A stretch of DNA of 64,000 nucleotides, taken from assembly GCA_004835665.1 (NCBI GenBank), contig RBKR01000003.1, positions 1,550,001 through 1,614,000 on the forward strand. The letters run 5' to 3'. Each line of letters begins with the position of its first letter. Position 1 is the first letter of the stretch. This DNA is from Phoma sp. XZ068 (Eukaryota > Ascomycota > Dothideomycetes > Pleosporales > Didymellaceae). Shown here piece by piece: positions 21,947-33,180 of this stretch. Below the pieces are notes generated by a model. It did not search any database. It was not told where the DNA came from and saw only the letters and a list, made by a program, of their open reading frames with translations. Position numbers and translations under genes: made by a program.

Positions 21947-23256
21947 ATGAGCAACAACATGACGGCAGCACTTGATCCCGGCGAAGAGCATACAAAGTTC
22001 GTTGAATGGGCTGAAAATAATGGTGTCACTATCAATGGTATTGCGCCTGCCAAATTCGTGGACCGCGGCATGGGCATTGTGGCAGCGCGAGACCTCAAAG
22101 TCAGTACAAACTCTTAGACAAGTGGAGCATCAACTGAGTAGCCAAGAAAGGAGACCGTATTGTACATGTGAAGAATACATCGCTCGTACATGTTGCGTTA
22201 CCGTCCGTTAAGTCTCTCAAATTGCCAGACAACGTCACTATACATGGCAAGCTTGCGGCATCCCTAGCACTATGGTATTCCGACCCATCTCACGACAAGT
22301 ACGCCCTCTGGCAAGCCGTCTGGCCTACACACGAAGATTTTCGGAATACTATGCCCATCTACTACAATAAGAACCTTCAAAAGCTACTCCCCGCCGCAGC
22401 TTCAGCGCTCCTTACGAATCAACTCACCAAACTCGACAAAGACTGGGTCGACCTTCAGCCCCATCTTCCATCGATATCTAAAGAGCTGTTCACATACACC
22501 TGGCTCATCGTTAATACTCGAACATTCTACTGGAACTATCCTGACCTGCCAAACTCGCACCCCCGGCTTCCAAAGCGAAAGAACAAGCTGACCGGCGACG
22601 ACTGCTACGCCATGTGCCCATTCATGGACTACTTCAACCACAGTGACGTGGGATGCGATCCCGAAGCCGACAGTAAGGGGTACAGTGTTACAGCAGACCG
22701 AGCATACAAAGCCGGCGGAGAAGTGTTTGTCAGCTACGGCGCGCACACGAATGACTTCTTGCTCGCAGAGTACGGGTTCATTCTCGAGAGTAATAAGCGT
22801 GATGCCATTCCGCTGGATCACCTGATTCTGCCGTTGCTAGATAAAGAACAATCGCAGGCTTTGAAGGAGGACGGTTTCTTTGGAAATTACACGCTTTTCG
22901 CACCTGGTGGCAGTGAGACAATATGCCACCGTACGCAGGCGGTCCTCAGGCTGCTCGTGCTGGATTCGAAAAGGTATTCTGTGTTTGTCGGGGGTGATGA
23001 TGATGGAGACAGGGAGCAGGGGAAGCTTCATGGGTATCTGGTGGGCTTGTTGACGAAATATTCGCGACAGGTGATGGATATCTTGGAGGAGGCCGAGGGA
23101 TTGAAAGTAGATGAGGTTGGACGGCAGACAAGGAGAAAGTCGACGAGCAGCGCGATAGAGCCAGGTGTAAGAGAAGGCCAAAAGGATACATTGGTGAGGA
23201 GATGGATACAGATCAGGGACATTGTCAATGGAGCGATTAAGGATTTGCAGACCTAG
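21947..23256 (+). CDS. SET-domain protein lysine methyltransferase (SETD3/RKM class)
   Basis: Exons 21947-22099 and 22147-23256 (47-nt intron), 420 residues. The split-SET pattern is visible: FVEWAENNGVTINGI and RGMGIVAARDLKKGDRIVHV at the N-terminus, a helical insertion, then MDYFNHSDVGC (the NHS SAM/Tyr-pocket motif) and GGEVFVSYGAHTNDFLLAEYGF. A Rubisco-LSMT-type C-terminal helical domain follows (LLDKEQSQALKEDGFFG...LRLLVLDSKRY). Proteins with this layout methylate lysine in ribosomal proteins or other cytosolic targets (yeast Rkm enzymes) or actin histidine (animal SETD3); the substrate here cannot be read from the sequence. The acceptor CCAAG at 22146 is used because it alone keeps DLKKGD in frame. 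Confidence 0.9.
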
Positions 23257-23608
23257 CATTCACAGCGTGAGATAGAGTTTGTTTAGAATGGATTATGCTA
23301 TTCATTCCGCCGTATTATCGTTAAAACCTCGTTGTGAGTGCCGAATGAACAGACAATTACAACAGAGGAACAAAATTAAGAAATTGATGCATCGAACCAT
23401 GCTTCACCGCATCGCGAGGCTGTCAAAACCGGGTGCTTCCGCAATGCAGCCTCGCTCTAAGCTCTTCCTGGACGGTTGGCCGGGGAACGCATGTGTTGTC
23501 AGCAACACACAGACAACAAGCACGCTCCACCTGCTATGACCTCGCATCATCCCAACTCACGAGAGCGACACCACCTCGCAATACTAACCGCGACTCTAGC
23601 ATAACAAC
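23257..23608. other. intergenic region
   Basis: 352 nt between SET and BRCT genes, same strand. No element recognised. Confidence 0.45.
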
Positions 23609-26600
23609 ATGGTCGCCACACGTCGCGGAGCGAAAGCTGCCCCGGAGGCAGCGCCTGCCGCATCCACACTATCCGCGCCGCCCAAGCGCGGCAGGAAGAA
23701 GGCTGTCGTCGAGGAAGCTACAGAGCCAGCGCCCGTCGCGACAAAAGCCACAAAAACCACAACAACAAGGCGCAAGGCAAAGGTCGAGCCCACACCTGAG
23801 CCCGAGCCGGTAGTCGAAGAAGTGCCCACACAAAAGAAGACACGCGCAACACGCGCCGCAAAACTCGAGACACCAGAGGAAGAACCTGCGCCTGTAGCGC
23901 CTAAGAGGGCTACACGCGGTCGCAAAGCCTCAACACCAATTCTCGAAGAGCCTACAGTTGAAGAGGCTGCAGAAGAGGAGGCCGCAGAGATGCCTCAGCA
24001 GCCCGTTGTCATTCAAGTCTCGACGCGCGCGCGCAAAGCGCCTGTCAAGAAGACACCGGCAAAGAAGGCTGACCCCGTCATTGTCGAAGAGCCTACGGCA
24101 GAAGAGGAAGAGGTTCCGAGAACGGCGACACGGACGCGCAAGACCGTCACCATCGAGGAGCCTATCGCAGAGGAGGCGCCCAAGCCAGCATCACGCGCAC
24201 GCAAAGCGCCTGTCAGGAAAGCACCAGCTGCGAAGGCTGCCGAAGACCCTGCCGTCGAAAACACGATCGCCGCCGAGCCCATCAAGCCGGCGTCTCGCAC
24301 GCGCAAGGCAGCCACACCTCTCGACACAGCGCCAGTTCTTGCGCCTCCCAGCAGAGCTACTCGCACTCGCAATGCCGAACTTCCTCCAGCCTCACCCCTC
24401 AAGGCACCTGCGCGCAAGCCGACAAAAAAGGCCACCCCAGCTAAAGCCGCCAAGATCGTCATCGAGGAGCCTACACCAGTCGAAGCACCCATCGTCGAAG
24501 AGGCTGCACCAAAACCTGAGCCAGTCGAGGAGCCCTTCACAGAATACCCTGCAGTCCCATCCACACCCGCCCACACTGCTCAGCCGCTGACCAACAAGCG
24601 AGCTCTGTTCGAGCTGCCGCAATACCCAAAGACTCCCGCACACATCGTCGCACCTATCACTTCAAGGGCAGCCTTGGCAGCCTTACCTGGATACCCAAAG
24701 ACACCTGCTCATATTGCTGCTCCCATGTCGCACAAGGCTGCAATGGCTGAAATGCCAGACTACCCCAAGACTCCCGCACACATCAAAGCGCCGATCACCC
24801 ACAAGAATGCGATGAAGGAGCTCCCAGACTATCCGAAGACACCTGCACATCTGCCAGCTCCTATCTCGCGGAAAGCAGCGATGAAGGAGCTGCCCAGCTA
24901 CCCCGAGACACCTGCTCACATCAAGGCGCCCTTGGCCACTAAGGATGCCCTCGACGAGCTGCCCGGCTATCCCAAGACTCCTGCACACATTGCAGCACCC
25001 TTGAGCTCGAGGCAAGCGCTTGACGAGCTTCCCGACTATCCCAAAACACCAGCACATATCGTCGCGCAGTCTCGTCTGAGCATGATTGAAGAAGTATCCA
25101 TGGAAATATCCGCCACCCCACAACAGGTTATCATGCCACCTGTTGGCTTCTTTGCTGTGCCCCAAACACCAGCAGCACAATGCTCACCAGCGCATGTGGC
25201 GAAGAAGGAGATCTTCACTCCATTTGCTGCCACCCCCGCCGCTGTATTCGAGGCACCCTGTACACCACGGGCACAGTCTTCGCCAGAACACGTTGCTGTT
25301 AAGGAGACATTCACTCCACAATCTGCTGCCGCTGTTATCGAGGAGGCTCCTATCGAGGATGCTCCAGTCGAAAAAGTCACGAGAGCTGCCACTCCACCCC
25401 AGGCAGTTACTCCAGTTCGAGACAACACACCTGAGATTGTGCAGAGGACCCCAGCCGTTCGATTTGCAGCTCCCTCTACACCTCGTGCGCAATGCTCACC
25501 AGAACACATTGCTCCCAAAGAGAGCTTTACTCCGCCTTCGATGACCCCAGCGGTCGCTTTCGAAGCACCTTGTACACCACGGGCGCAGTCTTCGCCAGAA
25601 CATGTTGCAAACAAGGAGAACTTCACTCCTCGTTCAGCAGCCCCGGTGACACCTGTCCGCGTCGCGAGTGCTAACAGGAAAGCTTTGGGTGAGCTTGCTG
25701 ATTACCCAACAACACCAGCCCTGGCTATGGAGGCGGCCATCCAAGAGGAGATCAGGGCATCGGCGAAGAAGCAAACTCCTTCACCGTCGCACTTCTCCAC
25801 ACACGATGCATCGTTTGATGAAAGCGACGTCAACGATCTCAGCATCTCAGAGCTTGAGAACGAGAACACTCCTGCTGAGAAGCCCCAGGCTCAATTCGCA
25901 CCACTGCAATTGAAGCCATTGACACTGGCCCCACCGACGTCCAAGACGCCCTTCTTCGCGCCGCCAACTTTCACGCCATCGGTCTTTACACCCCGCGCAA
26001 ACGCTACAATGTTCTCAGCACCTGCTCAGACATCGCCTGCAAAGACTGCCACATTTGCACCCGGCACAAACTTCTCGGCTTCTTCTTTCGCATCGCCCAT
26101 GAAGTCCTCTCTTCGCTCTCCCGTCAAGTCATCTCTGCGATCACCCGAAAAGAGAAGGACTTCCAAGACCCCGAAGAAGGCGGTCACTTGGGACGACTCG
26201 GACGAGCCCTCCCTTCTCCAATTTGACGGCCCTCTGCAAGGCCTGACCTTCTACGTCGATGTCATCTCCGACAGCGGCAAGAACCAGTCCTTCTTGTTCG
26301 AGACGCTTCTTACAGATCTCGGCGCAAAAGTTCTCAAGGAGTGGAACAGCACTGGCATCACGCACGTTTTATACAAAGACGGCAACCCCGACACCCTCAA
26401 GAAGGTTGTCGCAAGCCAAGGCGCGATCAAGGCTGTGAACGTTAGCTGGGCTCTGGAGTGCGAGGCGAATAAGAAGCGCGTCGATGAGGCTAGGTACCTT
26501 GTCAACCTTTCCTCCGCCCTCCCATCGAGTCCAAAGGCGCCCCTCGTCCCATGTACACCCGCAAAGACCCCCTCGAAGTACGCATTGCCGCCCTCCTCGG

Positions 26601-26899
26601 GCGAGCGCAGCCAGCCTGCGACCCCTACTTCGTCTGAGTTCGACCGATCGATCAACCTTGACGACAAGGAGAACAGCGAGCTCGGTATCTACTTCGAGCC
26701 CGATGGCAAGATGGCAGTGCGCACACTGCCGCAGAAGAAGTCCAACTTCCTCTTGAGTCGTAGCCCGATCAAGACGCCCAGCAAGCAGAGGATGATGACT
26801 GCTACCCCAGTGAGACCGTTCTCAACAACGAAGAAGAGGAGTGCCGAGGTTTTCGCAGGAATCACGATGGCGCCGCCGAAGAAGCTGAGGCTCTTCTGA
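23609..26899 (+). CDS. repeat-rich protein with C-terminal BRCT domain
   Basis: Single exon, 1096 residues. Residues 1-310 are Ala/Lys/Pro/Glu-rich with repeated short basic blocks of the type (T/R)RxRKAP alternating with IVEEP(T/I), AT-hook-like but without a strict GRP core. Residues about 330-490 are a tandem array of a 23-residue unit with core YPKTPAHI. Residues about 505-690 hold a second repeat with cores TPRAQSSPEHV and KExFTP. A Ser/Thr-Pro-rich stretch (SPMKSSLRSPVKSSLRSPEK) precedes the BRCT domain at about 875-967, including GLTFYVDVI, LLTDLGAKVLKEWN, ITHVLYKDG and the invariant-type Trp in VNVSWALECEANKKRVDE. The tail contains KTPSKQRMM. A single phosphopeptide-type BRCT with many TP/SP sites suggests a CDK-regulated nuclear or chromosome protein; this is inference. 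Confidence 0.88.
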   Translation: MVATRRGAKAAPEAAPAASTLSAPPKRGRKKAVVEEATEPAPVATKATKTTTTRRKAKVEPTPEPEPVVEEVPTQKKTRATRAAKLETPEEEPAPVAPKRATRGRKASTPILEEPTVEEAAEEEAAEMPQQPVVIQVSTRARKAPVKKTPAKKADPVIVEEPTAEEEEVPRTATRTRKTVTIEEPIAEEAPKPASRARKAPVRKAPAAKAAEDPAVENTIAAEPIKPASRTRKAATPLDTAPVLAPPSRATRTRNAELPPASPLKAPARKPTKKATPAKAAKIVIEEPTPVEAPIVEEAAPKPEPVEEPFTEYPAVPSTPAHTAQPLTNKRALFELPQYPKTPAHIVAPITSRAALAALPGYPKTPAHIAAPMSHKAAMAEMPDYPKTPAHIKAPITHKNAMKELPDYPKTPAHLPAPISRKAAMKELPSYPETPAHIKAPLATKDALDELPGYPKTPAHIAAPLSSRQALDELPDYPKTPAHIVAQSRLSMIEEVSMEISATPQQVIMPPVGFFAVPQTPAAQCSPAHVAKKEIFTPFAATPAAVFEAPCTPRAQSSPEHVAVKETFTPQSAAAVIEEAPIEDAPVEKVTRAATPPQAVTPVRDNTPEIVQRTPAVRFAAPSTPRAQCSPEHIAPKESFTPPSMTPAVAFEAPCTPRAQSSPEHVANKENFTPRSAAPVTPVRVASANRKALGELADYPTTPALAMEAAIQEEIRASAKKQTPSPSHFSTHDASFDESDVNDLSISELENENTPAEKPQAQFAPLQLKPLTLAPPTSKTPFFAPPTFTPSVFTPRANATMFSAPAQTSPAKTATFAPGTNFSASSFASPMKSSLRSPVKSSLRSPEKRRTSKTPKKAVTWDDSDEPSLLQFDGPLQGLTFYVDVISDSGKNQSFLFETLLTDLGAKVLKEWNSTGITHVLYKDGNPDTLKKVVASQGAIKAVNVSWALECEANKKRVDEARYLVNLSSALPSSPKAPLVPCTPAKTPSKYALPPSSGERSQPATPTSSEFDRSINLDDKENSELGIYFEPDGKMAVRTLPQKKSNFLLSRSPIKTPSKQRMMTATPVRPFSTTKKRSAEVFAGITMAPPKKLRLF
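24600..25075 (+). repeat. coding tandem repeat, about seven 69-nt units
   Basis: Seven consecutive 23-codon units inside the BRCT gene, each of the form (L/M)P-x-YP(K/E)TPAH(I/L)-x2-P-(I/L/M)-x4-A-x3-(E/A). The DNA copies are diverged at third positions, so the array is old or under protein-level selection, not a recent expansion. Degenerate copies flank it (TEYPAVPSTPAHTAQP upstream; LADYPTTPALAMEA near residue 695). Confidence 0.85.
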
Positions 26900-27389
26900 G
26901 CTTGAGATAGATGCAATTTGTTTTTACAGGAGTTTGGATAAGGAAAGCATGGACGGAGTTGGATAGGGGTTTATATCGCGCTGGACTCTGAGCGCATCAC
27001 CATCGCCGTCGCCATCGCGGCTTGCATCGAGGCTTGAGACTTGTCCATTGTGTTGTAGCATCTTGCGGTGCTCCCGTTGGCCAAGTCAAGATAGCCAGGT
27101 GAAAGCAGCGATGCTGGCGTCGACGTTGGCACGTTTTGAAGTCCAGCTTGATCTGTTTTGATGTTTATACTTGGGCTGCCCTAACACTCACTCGTCCAAT
27201 GGACTGAGGGCACGGCGTTGTACATGTCTCGCATATGGCGTTGTACACATTTATTTCCTCGGCTGCGTACATACATACATTGAATCAAACACTTCAAGAC
27301 ACACATCTCTTCCCACATTAACTTATTACATCCACCATACCAGCACGCGACTCATACCTGCACACGTCCTCAACTGGCAATCACGCCAC
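26900..27389. other. convergent intergenic region
   Basis: 490 nt between the 3' ends of the BRCT gene and the small minus-strand gene. Nothing recognised. Confidence 0.5.
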
Positions 27390-27843
27390 TCATGCAGCGG
27401 CAGGCTCCCCCTGTCTACTCACCAACGCATCATACGAAGCACTCGAGTACGTCTTGCCCTGCTCATTCAACCTCTTGAGAATGAAATCCGCAAACGCATA
27501 CGCCGACCCCGTTCCCTGCGTATGATGTCCATGCATCGACGCGGCGCTCCCCGCAAGCGCCCACTGCGCTTCCTCGCGCTCGTCGGGCGTGGTGAGATCA
27601 ATGCCGAATTCCTGTTCCAGAAACGTTAGCATCGCGCGTCTGTTATCGTTGCATGGGCGAATGGAATGAACGTACCTTTGAGCAGTCCGTGATGAAAGTA
27701 GCTGCGTAGCTGGAGTTCTTCATTTCTGCTTTGAGAGGCGTGTGGCGAGCGAAGTGGGTGATATCGAGATTAGGATCGATATTCTTGAGGAGGAGAACGA
27801 GTGCATTTGCGATTCTAATACGGTGGGGGTCTGTGTGAGACAT
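27390..27843 (-). CDS. small protein of unknown function
   Basis: Exons 27843-27676 and 27611-27390 (64-nt intron, branch TGCTAACG), 129 residues. Mostly helical and soluble-looking: RIRIANALVLLLKNIDPNLD, KNSSYAATFITDCSKEFGID, EEAQWALAGSAASMHGHH and AYAFADFILKRLNEQGKTYS. No signal peptide, membrane segment or catalytic motif. The intron restores a continuous frame with a clean branch site, which supports a real gene. I do not recognise the family. Confidence 0.68.
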
Positions 27844-28375
27844 TGTGTATTACTGCTTGATTCACAGGTATCGAGATAGTGGGTATGCGGCGTGAGATCA
27901 AGGCTGGAGTCTGTGCATGATATATCTGCCAGGCTGAACTGCACATGCGAAGGATTGGGGGATAGTCATATCATTTCATGGCTTGCGTCACTGTTGGCGA
28001 CGTTCCTGTGATAGCGCCAATGGGTGGTGTCGAGTGCGCCGCGTCTGGCAAGAGGCGCTTGGCTAAGCAACGTGATCACGCGATGGTTCGATACCTATTC
28101 AAGCAGGTCGAAGATATTCGACTGCGCGATGGCAAGCCACACATGGCGACGTTGGTGTAGTGTTTCGGAAGTGTATTCCGAATGGAGGAAGGTGAGGGTT
28201 CTCCGCAAAGCTTCGCACCGTGACGTAGCTGCCAAGGGCTTACAAGTATCAGCTCGAGAAGTTGGAGGGTACTATAATGCGAGGCTGAACTGTCTTGTAG
28301 ATGCTTCGGAAATGACCTATCCTTGTGTACGCTTCGTAATCCCGGGTGATCATCCGAACTGATACTCTTTTGAGT
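27844..28375. other. intergenic region
   Basis: 530 nt upstream of the small gene and downstream of the channel gene. Short open frames only. Confidence 0.45.
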
Positions 28376-31236
28376 TTACCACTGTCTTGTCCTTTTAAAG
28401 ATAGGTATCTTCTCAAGGTCGTCCACCATCCACTTCAATTTACCTTCTTTGTCTATCCATGCCCCCTCATCACTACTCTTGAGCTCTTTCTTCTCGTTTT
28501 CTTGGATCTCCTTTTTGCTGACACCCATGTCATCCTTTGCCAGCCAAATAATTGGTGTTTGGCTTGAATATGCAGGATGAAGGTATGCTTTACGTATGTC
28601 CTCGTCGCTATAGCTTGGTATTTCATCCTTGTCGAAGTCGCCATCCCGTAGCCACTGCTTCATCGCATGGTGACTTGCGAAGATGTGTGGCTCAAAGAAT
28701 CGTGCCAGCGGGCCCGTTATCTTAGGCGAAACTCGCACAGCACTGCTGATACGATTGATCCGAGATTCCTCACGCTGTATAGCTTCAGATTGGCCCTCCT
28801 CTGCAGATGACAGAAGTGGAGCCTCTTCGTCGTCCTCATCGCTACTTCCATCCAGGGCCAGATCAGCAGGAAGGTACTGCTCAAGAGGTGCGAAGTGACG
28901 GTTTGTCAGGACATTGAAGATGATTGTGGCAATAAATAGAATGCCGAGCAAGACTGTAGGCCCGAAAGCACCTCGAAGGCTGAACAGTCCGATCAAGCAT
29001 AGTTCAGCGATGTACACACCAGTGAGCATTTGCTGCAGTGCCAGCGTGTAGCAATGTCCCTTCGTATCAACCTTTGGCTGTGCGGTGAACAGTAGCATGT
29101 AACGGTAGCTGAGATAGAATAAGGCAAGACCCACGGCAGCAAAGCCCATGACTAAGGGTGCAATACAAGAATACACAATCGCTAAGTAAGTTTAGTAGAA
29201 GCCAAGAGCAAAAATTGAATGAACTTACCAATAATGACGAAGTTGACATACTTTGGGAAAAGTTTGCCCCACTGCATGCCTCGCAGCGTGATGTAGCTGT
29301 TGTATTTCTGACGCGGCGTTTTATCGAAGAACTTGTCGAAGAAGATGAATGATAGAACATCAGAGTAGTTGAGCAAATTATCCGAAGCACTGGTCAGGGC
29401 TTGTACCACGAAGTATGTAAGGTAAGAGTTGGAGGCACGAGGTAGGCGCTCTGCAAGCAGCTGAGGTATTTGGTTGGGGTTTTTCGCGATCTGGGATACG
29501 ACTGTCGCAGCACCGGAGGAAAGCGAGGTCACCAGGAAGACCTGCAAAACTTGGAATACGTAGTACCATTTTAGTACCTTCAACTCTGTAGAGGTCTTGG
29601 TGGGCTCTCCGAAGGTAGTGAAGATATCTGGATCACAGGTTAGGGCGACCATTTACATGTCATACGATGGTCCACTTACACCTGAAGATCTTTGGTACAT
29701 ACTTGCTTAGCGCGCTAAGAAGTAGAGGTGGTACTAGTCCGGTCAGGAGGTTAATAATACTATCCGGCAGCCGGTTGAGGAAGCTGAGGAATTGGAAGTT
29801 CTCGGCCAAGTATGAAATGTTCGAAACTGCACCAACAAAAGCAACAGGAATTGACCAGAAGATGATCAAGGCAATGACGATTCCATGCGCGAGTAAGCCC
29901 TTCGATATGCGGCGAGACGGCTCCATGGTAAGGTTCTCCCAAAATACCTCACTGGGCAGGACTCCGGCAAACCGGGGTGTGAGAGATAGAATATCTGATG
30001 ATGTGACCTGTTGATACGCTTTCTGGGCGGCAGATTGGGTGCGGAACTGAACGAAGACTGCAGCTGCGCCATTGTGACTTTGTACACTCGCATTTGACTC
30101 TCGAGCTTTGTTGATCTCTTCCTCCTTTTCAAGAAGTTGGTTGCGCGAGTAGTCAATACTGTCCACCTGCTTGCCCACGGGCCTTGTAGTTTTGAGTCGT
30201 TGGGTGGGTCTAAGCGACTGCTTCACGCTGTCGGGGAGACTGCCGTAGGTGATTCTCTGTCCGTGATGTCTCGCCTGACTCCTGCGTCCTTCCTGGTTGG
30301 CTTTCTGAATTAGTGAGATTTGTGCAGTCTCGAGCTCATCAACCTTAGAATCTCTTCCAGATACGAGGCTTTGTAGCTTCTCTGCCTTAGTCACCGGCCA
30401 AACCTTGACAGCGTCATCACCAAAGAAGCGCCGCATGTTGCTTTCATCCAGAGCGGCAGTGGGCGCTGAGAGAAACAAAACCGTACGTGACGATAGCCTA
30501 TTTGCGTTCGGCTTTGACAAGCTCCACGCTTGCCGGAGTCCAATAAGCCATAGTCGTTCCCTTGCTACTGTGAACATCACGAAGCTGAAGAATACCCATG
30601 CGATGACGGCATGAGCGTAAAGGTACTTTTTCTGAGCAACATTTCCAATCGAAATGCGATCCAGCTCCTTGCCTGTTCCTCCACCAGCGGCATTGATTGG
30701 CATCAATATTGGCCATGTCAACGCACAGCCCACGACGCATATGAAGATCATGGTTCGAAGGAAGCGTAGGAAAAGGTAGGAGTCGATGGACTGATGGTAG
30801 AGCGTAAACTTGTCAGGCACAACTCTCATCGTATGTACCCAGTCCCAGTATGAACGACTTTGACATGGTGTGCGATCCTTCTCCGGTATTGTGCCAAGAT
30901 AAGTCCTAGGGAAATAGATCTTTGGAAACTTCGGTCTTACTACTACAAAGGCTGAAACAAAAAGACTGGCAGTCACGAACGTTGGTATAAAGGCAGCAGC
31001 AACCGCTGCGAAAGAGGAAGGGCCGCTAGGCTACAGCGGTTATGTTAGTGAAGGTTCAATACTCTAGTACGTGTGAAATGTAACAATGCTATTATTGGGA
31101 GATCGATATGTTGCGTGGCCCACCAATGGTGATATTGAGACGAGGAAGGTTGAGTGGAGTATAGTGTATGTGCACGTACCGATTTACCGCCGTCGTCGGT
31201 GCTATTGCTGGCCGATATGATAGTTTGGAAATCCAT
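28376..31236 (-). CDS. CSC1/OSCA/TMEM63-family cation channel (DUF221 protein)
   Basis: Exons 31236-31180, 31030-29680, 29627-29229, 29181-28376; 870 residues. The first intron is the longest in the window (149 nt). Topology matches the family: extracellular N-terminus MDFQTIISASNST, TM0 (FAAVAAAFIPTFVTASLFV), the DWVHTMR segment, two further TMs, a large cytosolic RRM-like domain (LFLSAPTAALDESNMRRFFG ... NGAAAVFVQFRTQSAAQKAY), then the pore-region helices from VLPSEVFWENLTM through LIIFWSIPVAFVGAVSNI, GLVPPLLLSALSKYVP, and MQWGKLFPKYVNFVIIAIVYSCIAPLV. The C-terminal tail is acidic and contains EDDEEAPLLSS. Family members are osmo- or mechanically gated cation channels at the plasma membrane or internal membranes (yeast Csc1, Rsn1, Phm7). 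Confidence 0.93.
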
Positions 31237-31741
31237 TCTGGTGCAGATGCTCGAACGCGTGAAGTTTGACAAAGCACTCGACCTACGTCATGCCCATGCG
31301 AGGCGAGGAAGGGTACGGCGCGTAGATAGCAGGACGTGAAAGACTGGAAATATGCTAGAGTCGCTTGAAATGTAGGATTAGGATGCGCGTAGGGATACCG
31401 CCGAAGCTTGGTGGTGTTGATTGACAAGAGTGCCTGCCTGAATGCGGGTATGACGTCGGTTGTCGTTTCATGGCCGTGCACCGCGCTCCCGCTGGGGGCC
31501 TACACAAATCATCATATCCTGGTCTGGGCTGCAGAACTATGAACATTTTCTCTGCTATTATTTGAATTTATGCGTTACATATGCGTTGTCTAACTTGAGC
31601 AAGAGTTGAAATGTCCAACCATACTGCTCGCTGCATTCTCGCATTGGCGCGAGATTGATAGGAATTGTCTCTATCGTCTCAATGTCCTCATTATCGTGGA
31701 TGAACGTGGTCTGATTGTTCTGGGTATACGATCTAATGAAT
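31237..31741. other. intergenic region
   Basis: 505 nt: promoter of the channel gene and terminator of the dehydrogenase gene. AT-rich near 31550-31600; nothing specific. Confidence 0.4.
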
Positions 31742-32785
31742 TTATAGCTCCCTGTTGATCCCTTCCAATCGATGTTTGAAGTCCTTATCCGGTATTTTCT
31801 GCACTCTCTCCGTCGTCTTCACCTCAAAGCCAGCCCTCTTCTCCCACCCTCTCATAGACTCAGTATGATCAGCACGTTCATCCACGTGCCATAACGCGTC
31901 TTTGAGATAGCCTCTTAGCAAACCAGGCAACTCCGTCTTAAACTCACTAAGCTGCATGAAGTCCTGTGCGATACCCAAATCTTTGACGAGCAGCGCAAGA
32001 CCAAAGCCCGAATTGAATGTGCGAGGCAGAGCATCACGTCGGAACGTGTCTAGAGTCGGAAAGCATACACCCGTCCCAACATTGAGTACGTCAATCATTT
32101 TCTGCGGATCTACTCCCCATTTCTGTCCTGTTACCAGGCTGTCGTTCAGCGCGCACATGCTGGATGCCATAATGTAGTTGTTGAGCGTCTTCATTGTATG
32201 ACCTGAGCCAAGTGGCCCCATGTCAAACAGATATCCTGCCATCGCTGACAGTACGGGTTTGACAGCTTCGAAGACCTCAACAGAGTCATCGCCAACCATA
32301 AGCGTTGATTCCCCGGAATCGGTCGCATGCATGTATGTCTGCGTGATGGGAGCGTCGACGAGTGTGAGTCCATGTGCAGCAAGTTCGCGGCCAAGGGACT
32401 GAGTGTCGAAGGGAGATGACGACGAGGTGTCGACTATGACGGTACCTATCAACCCTTAATCAGTGTGTCGATGATGCTGGCGAATCCACTGACCAGGTCG
32501 GAGCGCTTTCTCGATGCCCTTTCCTATGATGACTTCGCGAGCCACCTTCCCTTGTGGCAGCATGGTAACAATCATGCCACAGCCCTTGAACGATTCGGCG
32601 CTGCCATCGGAAGCAGTTGTGTTCTGCCATTCTTTTGCGGCTTTGTCCACTTTCTCGGTATCGATGTCGTATACGACTACGTTGAACCCCGTCTTGGGGA
32701 GATTGGAGGCCATGGAGAAACCGGCGTTGCCGAGACCGATGTAGCCAACCGTCGTAACGGTTTTGGGTGTTTTTGAGGTAGCCAT
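31742..32785 (-). CDS. 3-hydroxyisobutyrate-dehydrogenase-like NAD(P)-dependent enzyme
   Basis: Exons 32785-32494 and 32445-31742 (48-nt intron), 331 residues. The Rossmann motif is VGYIGLGNAGFSMASNL near the N-terminus, followed by VVVYDIDTEK. The substrate-binding motif of beta-hydroxyacid dehydrogenases appears as LVDAPITQTYMHATDSGEST (variant of DAPVSGG), and the catalytic-lysine block is GSGHTMKTLNNYI. The C-terminal all-helical domain is complete (ALLVKDLGIAQDFM). No mitochondrial presequence is obvious, so it may be cytosolic or peroxisomal and need not act on 3-hydroxyisobutyrate; related enzymes reduce tartronate semialdehyde, succinic semialdehyde or other 2-/3-hydroxyacids. A Zn2Cys6 regulator lies directly upstream on the same strand. 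Confidence 0.88.
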
Positions 32786-33180
32786 TCCGGTTTCGCAATG
32801 TCATCAGGTTTGGTTATGCCAAAGGAAATCTTGGTAGCTTGCTTGGGATCCTCTGTTGACTCTGCAGAGCTCCGGCTTGGGGATTGAGAATCATGGCGTA
32901 AGGCTGACATGGTCGTGATCCGGACTTCTCAGCGAGGTCGAATCACGTTCCAGAAGCCTCGTTGCAACCCATGTCTTCGCGGTTTTAAAGACTGAGGGGA
33001 TGGTGACGTTTGCGAGGGAAGCTAATGGTTGGTACGCTAGCGGCTGCAAGTCGACATCATGGCAAACTATGCGGGTAGCTTGCAGCTCTAGCTCCCTGGT
33101 GTCGTCGCAGCATATCGAGTAAACATTGCGTTGAACTTTAGGTTTGATGCGGTTCGTGATGATGAGCCTCTTACAAGTGC
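32786..33180. other. intergenic region
   Basis: 395 nt between the regulator's stop and the dehydrogenase ATG; this is the dehydrogenase promoter. No direct CGG half-site repeat stood out by eye. Confidence 0.35.

Noticed and set aside
23609..24500. True AT-hooks in the N-terminal part of the BRCT protein
   Set aside because: The repeated basic blocks (TRTRKA, RARKAP) lack the GRP core except for one weak RGRK; better described as basic low-complexity repeats.
28040..28115. Possible tRNA around GGTTCGATACC (about 28085)
   Set aside because: T-arm stem mispairs (GATGG against CCTAT) and no cloverleaf can be drawn.
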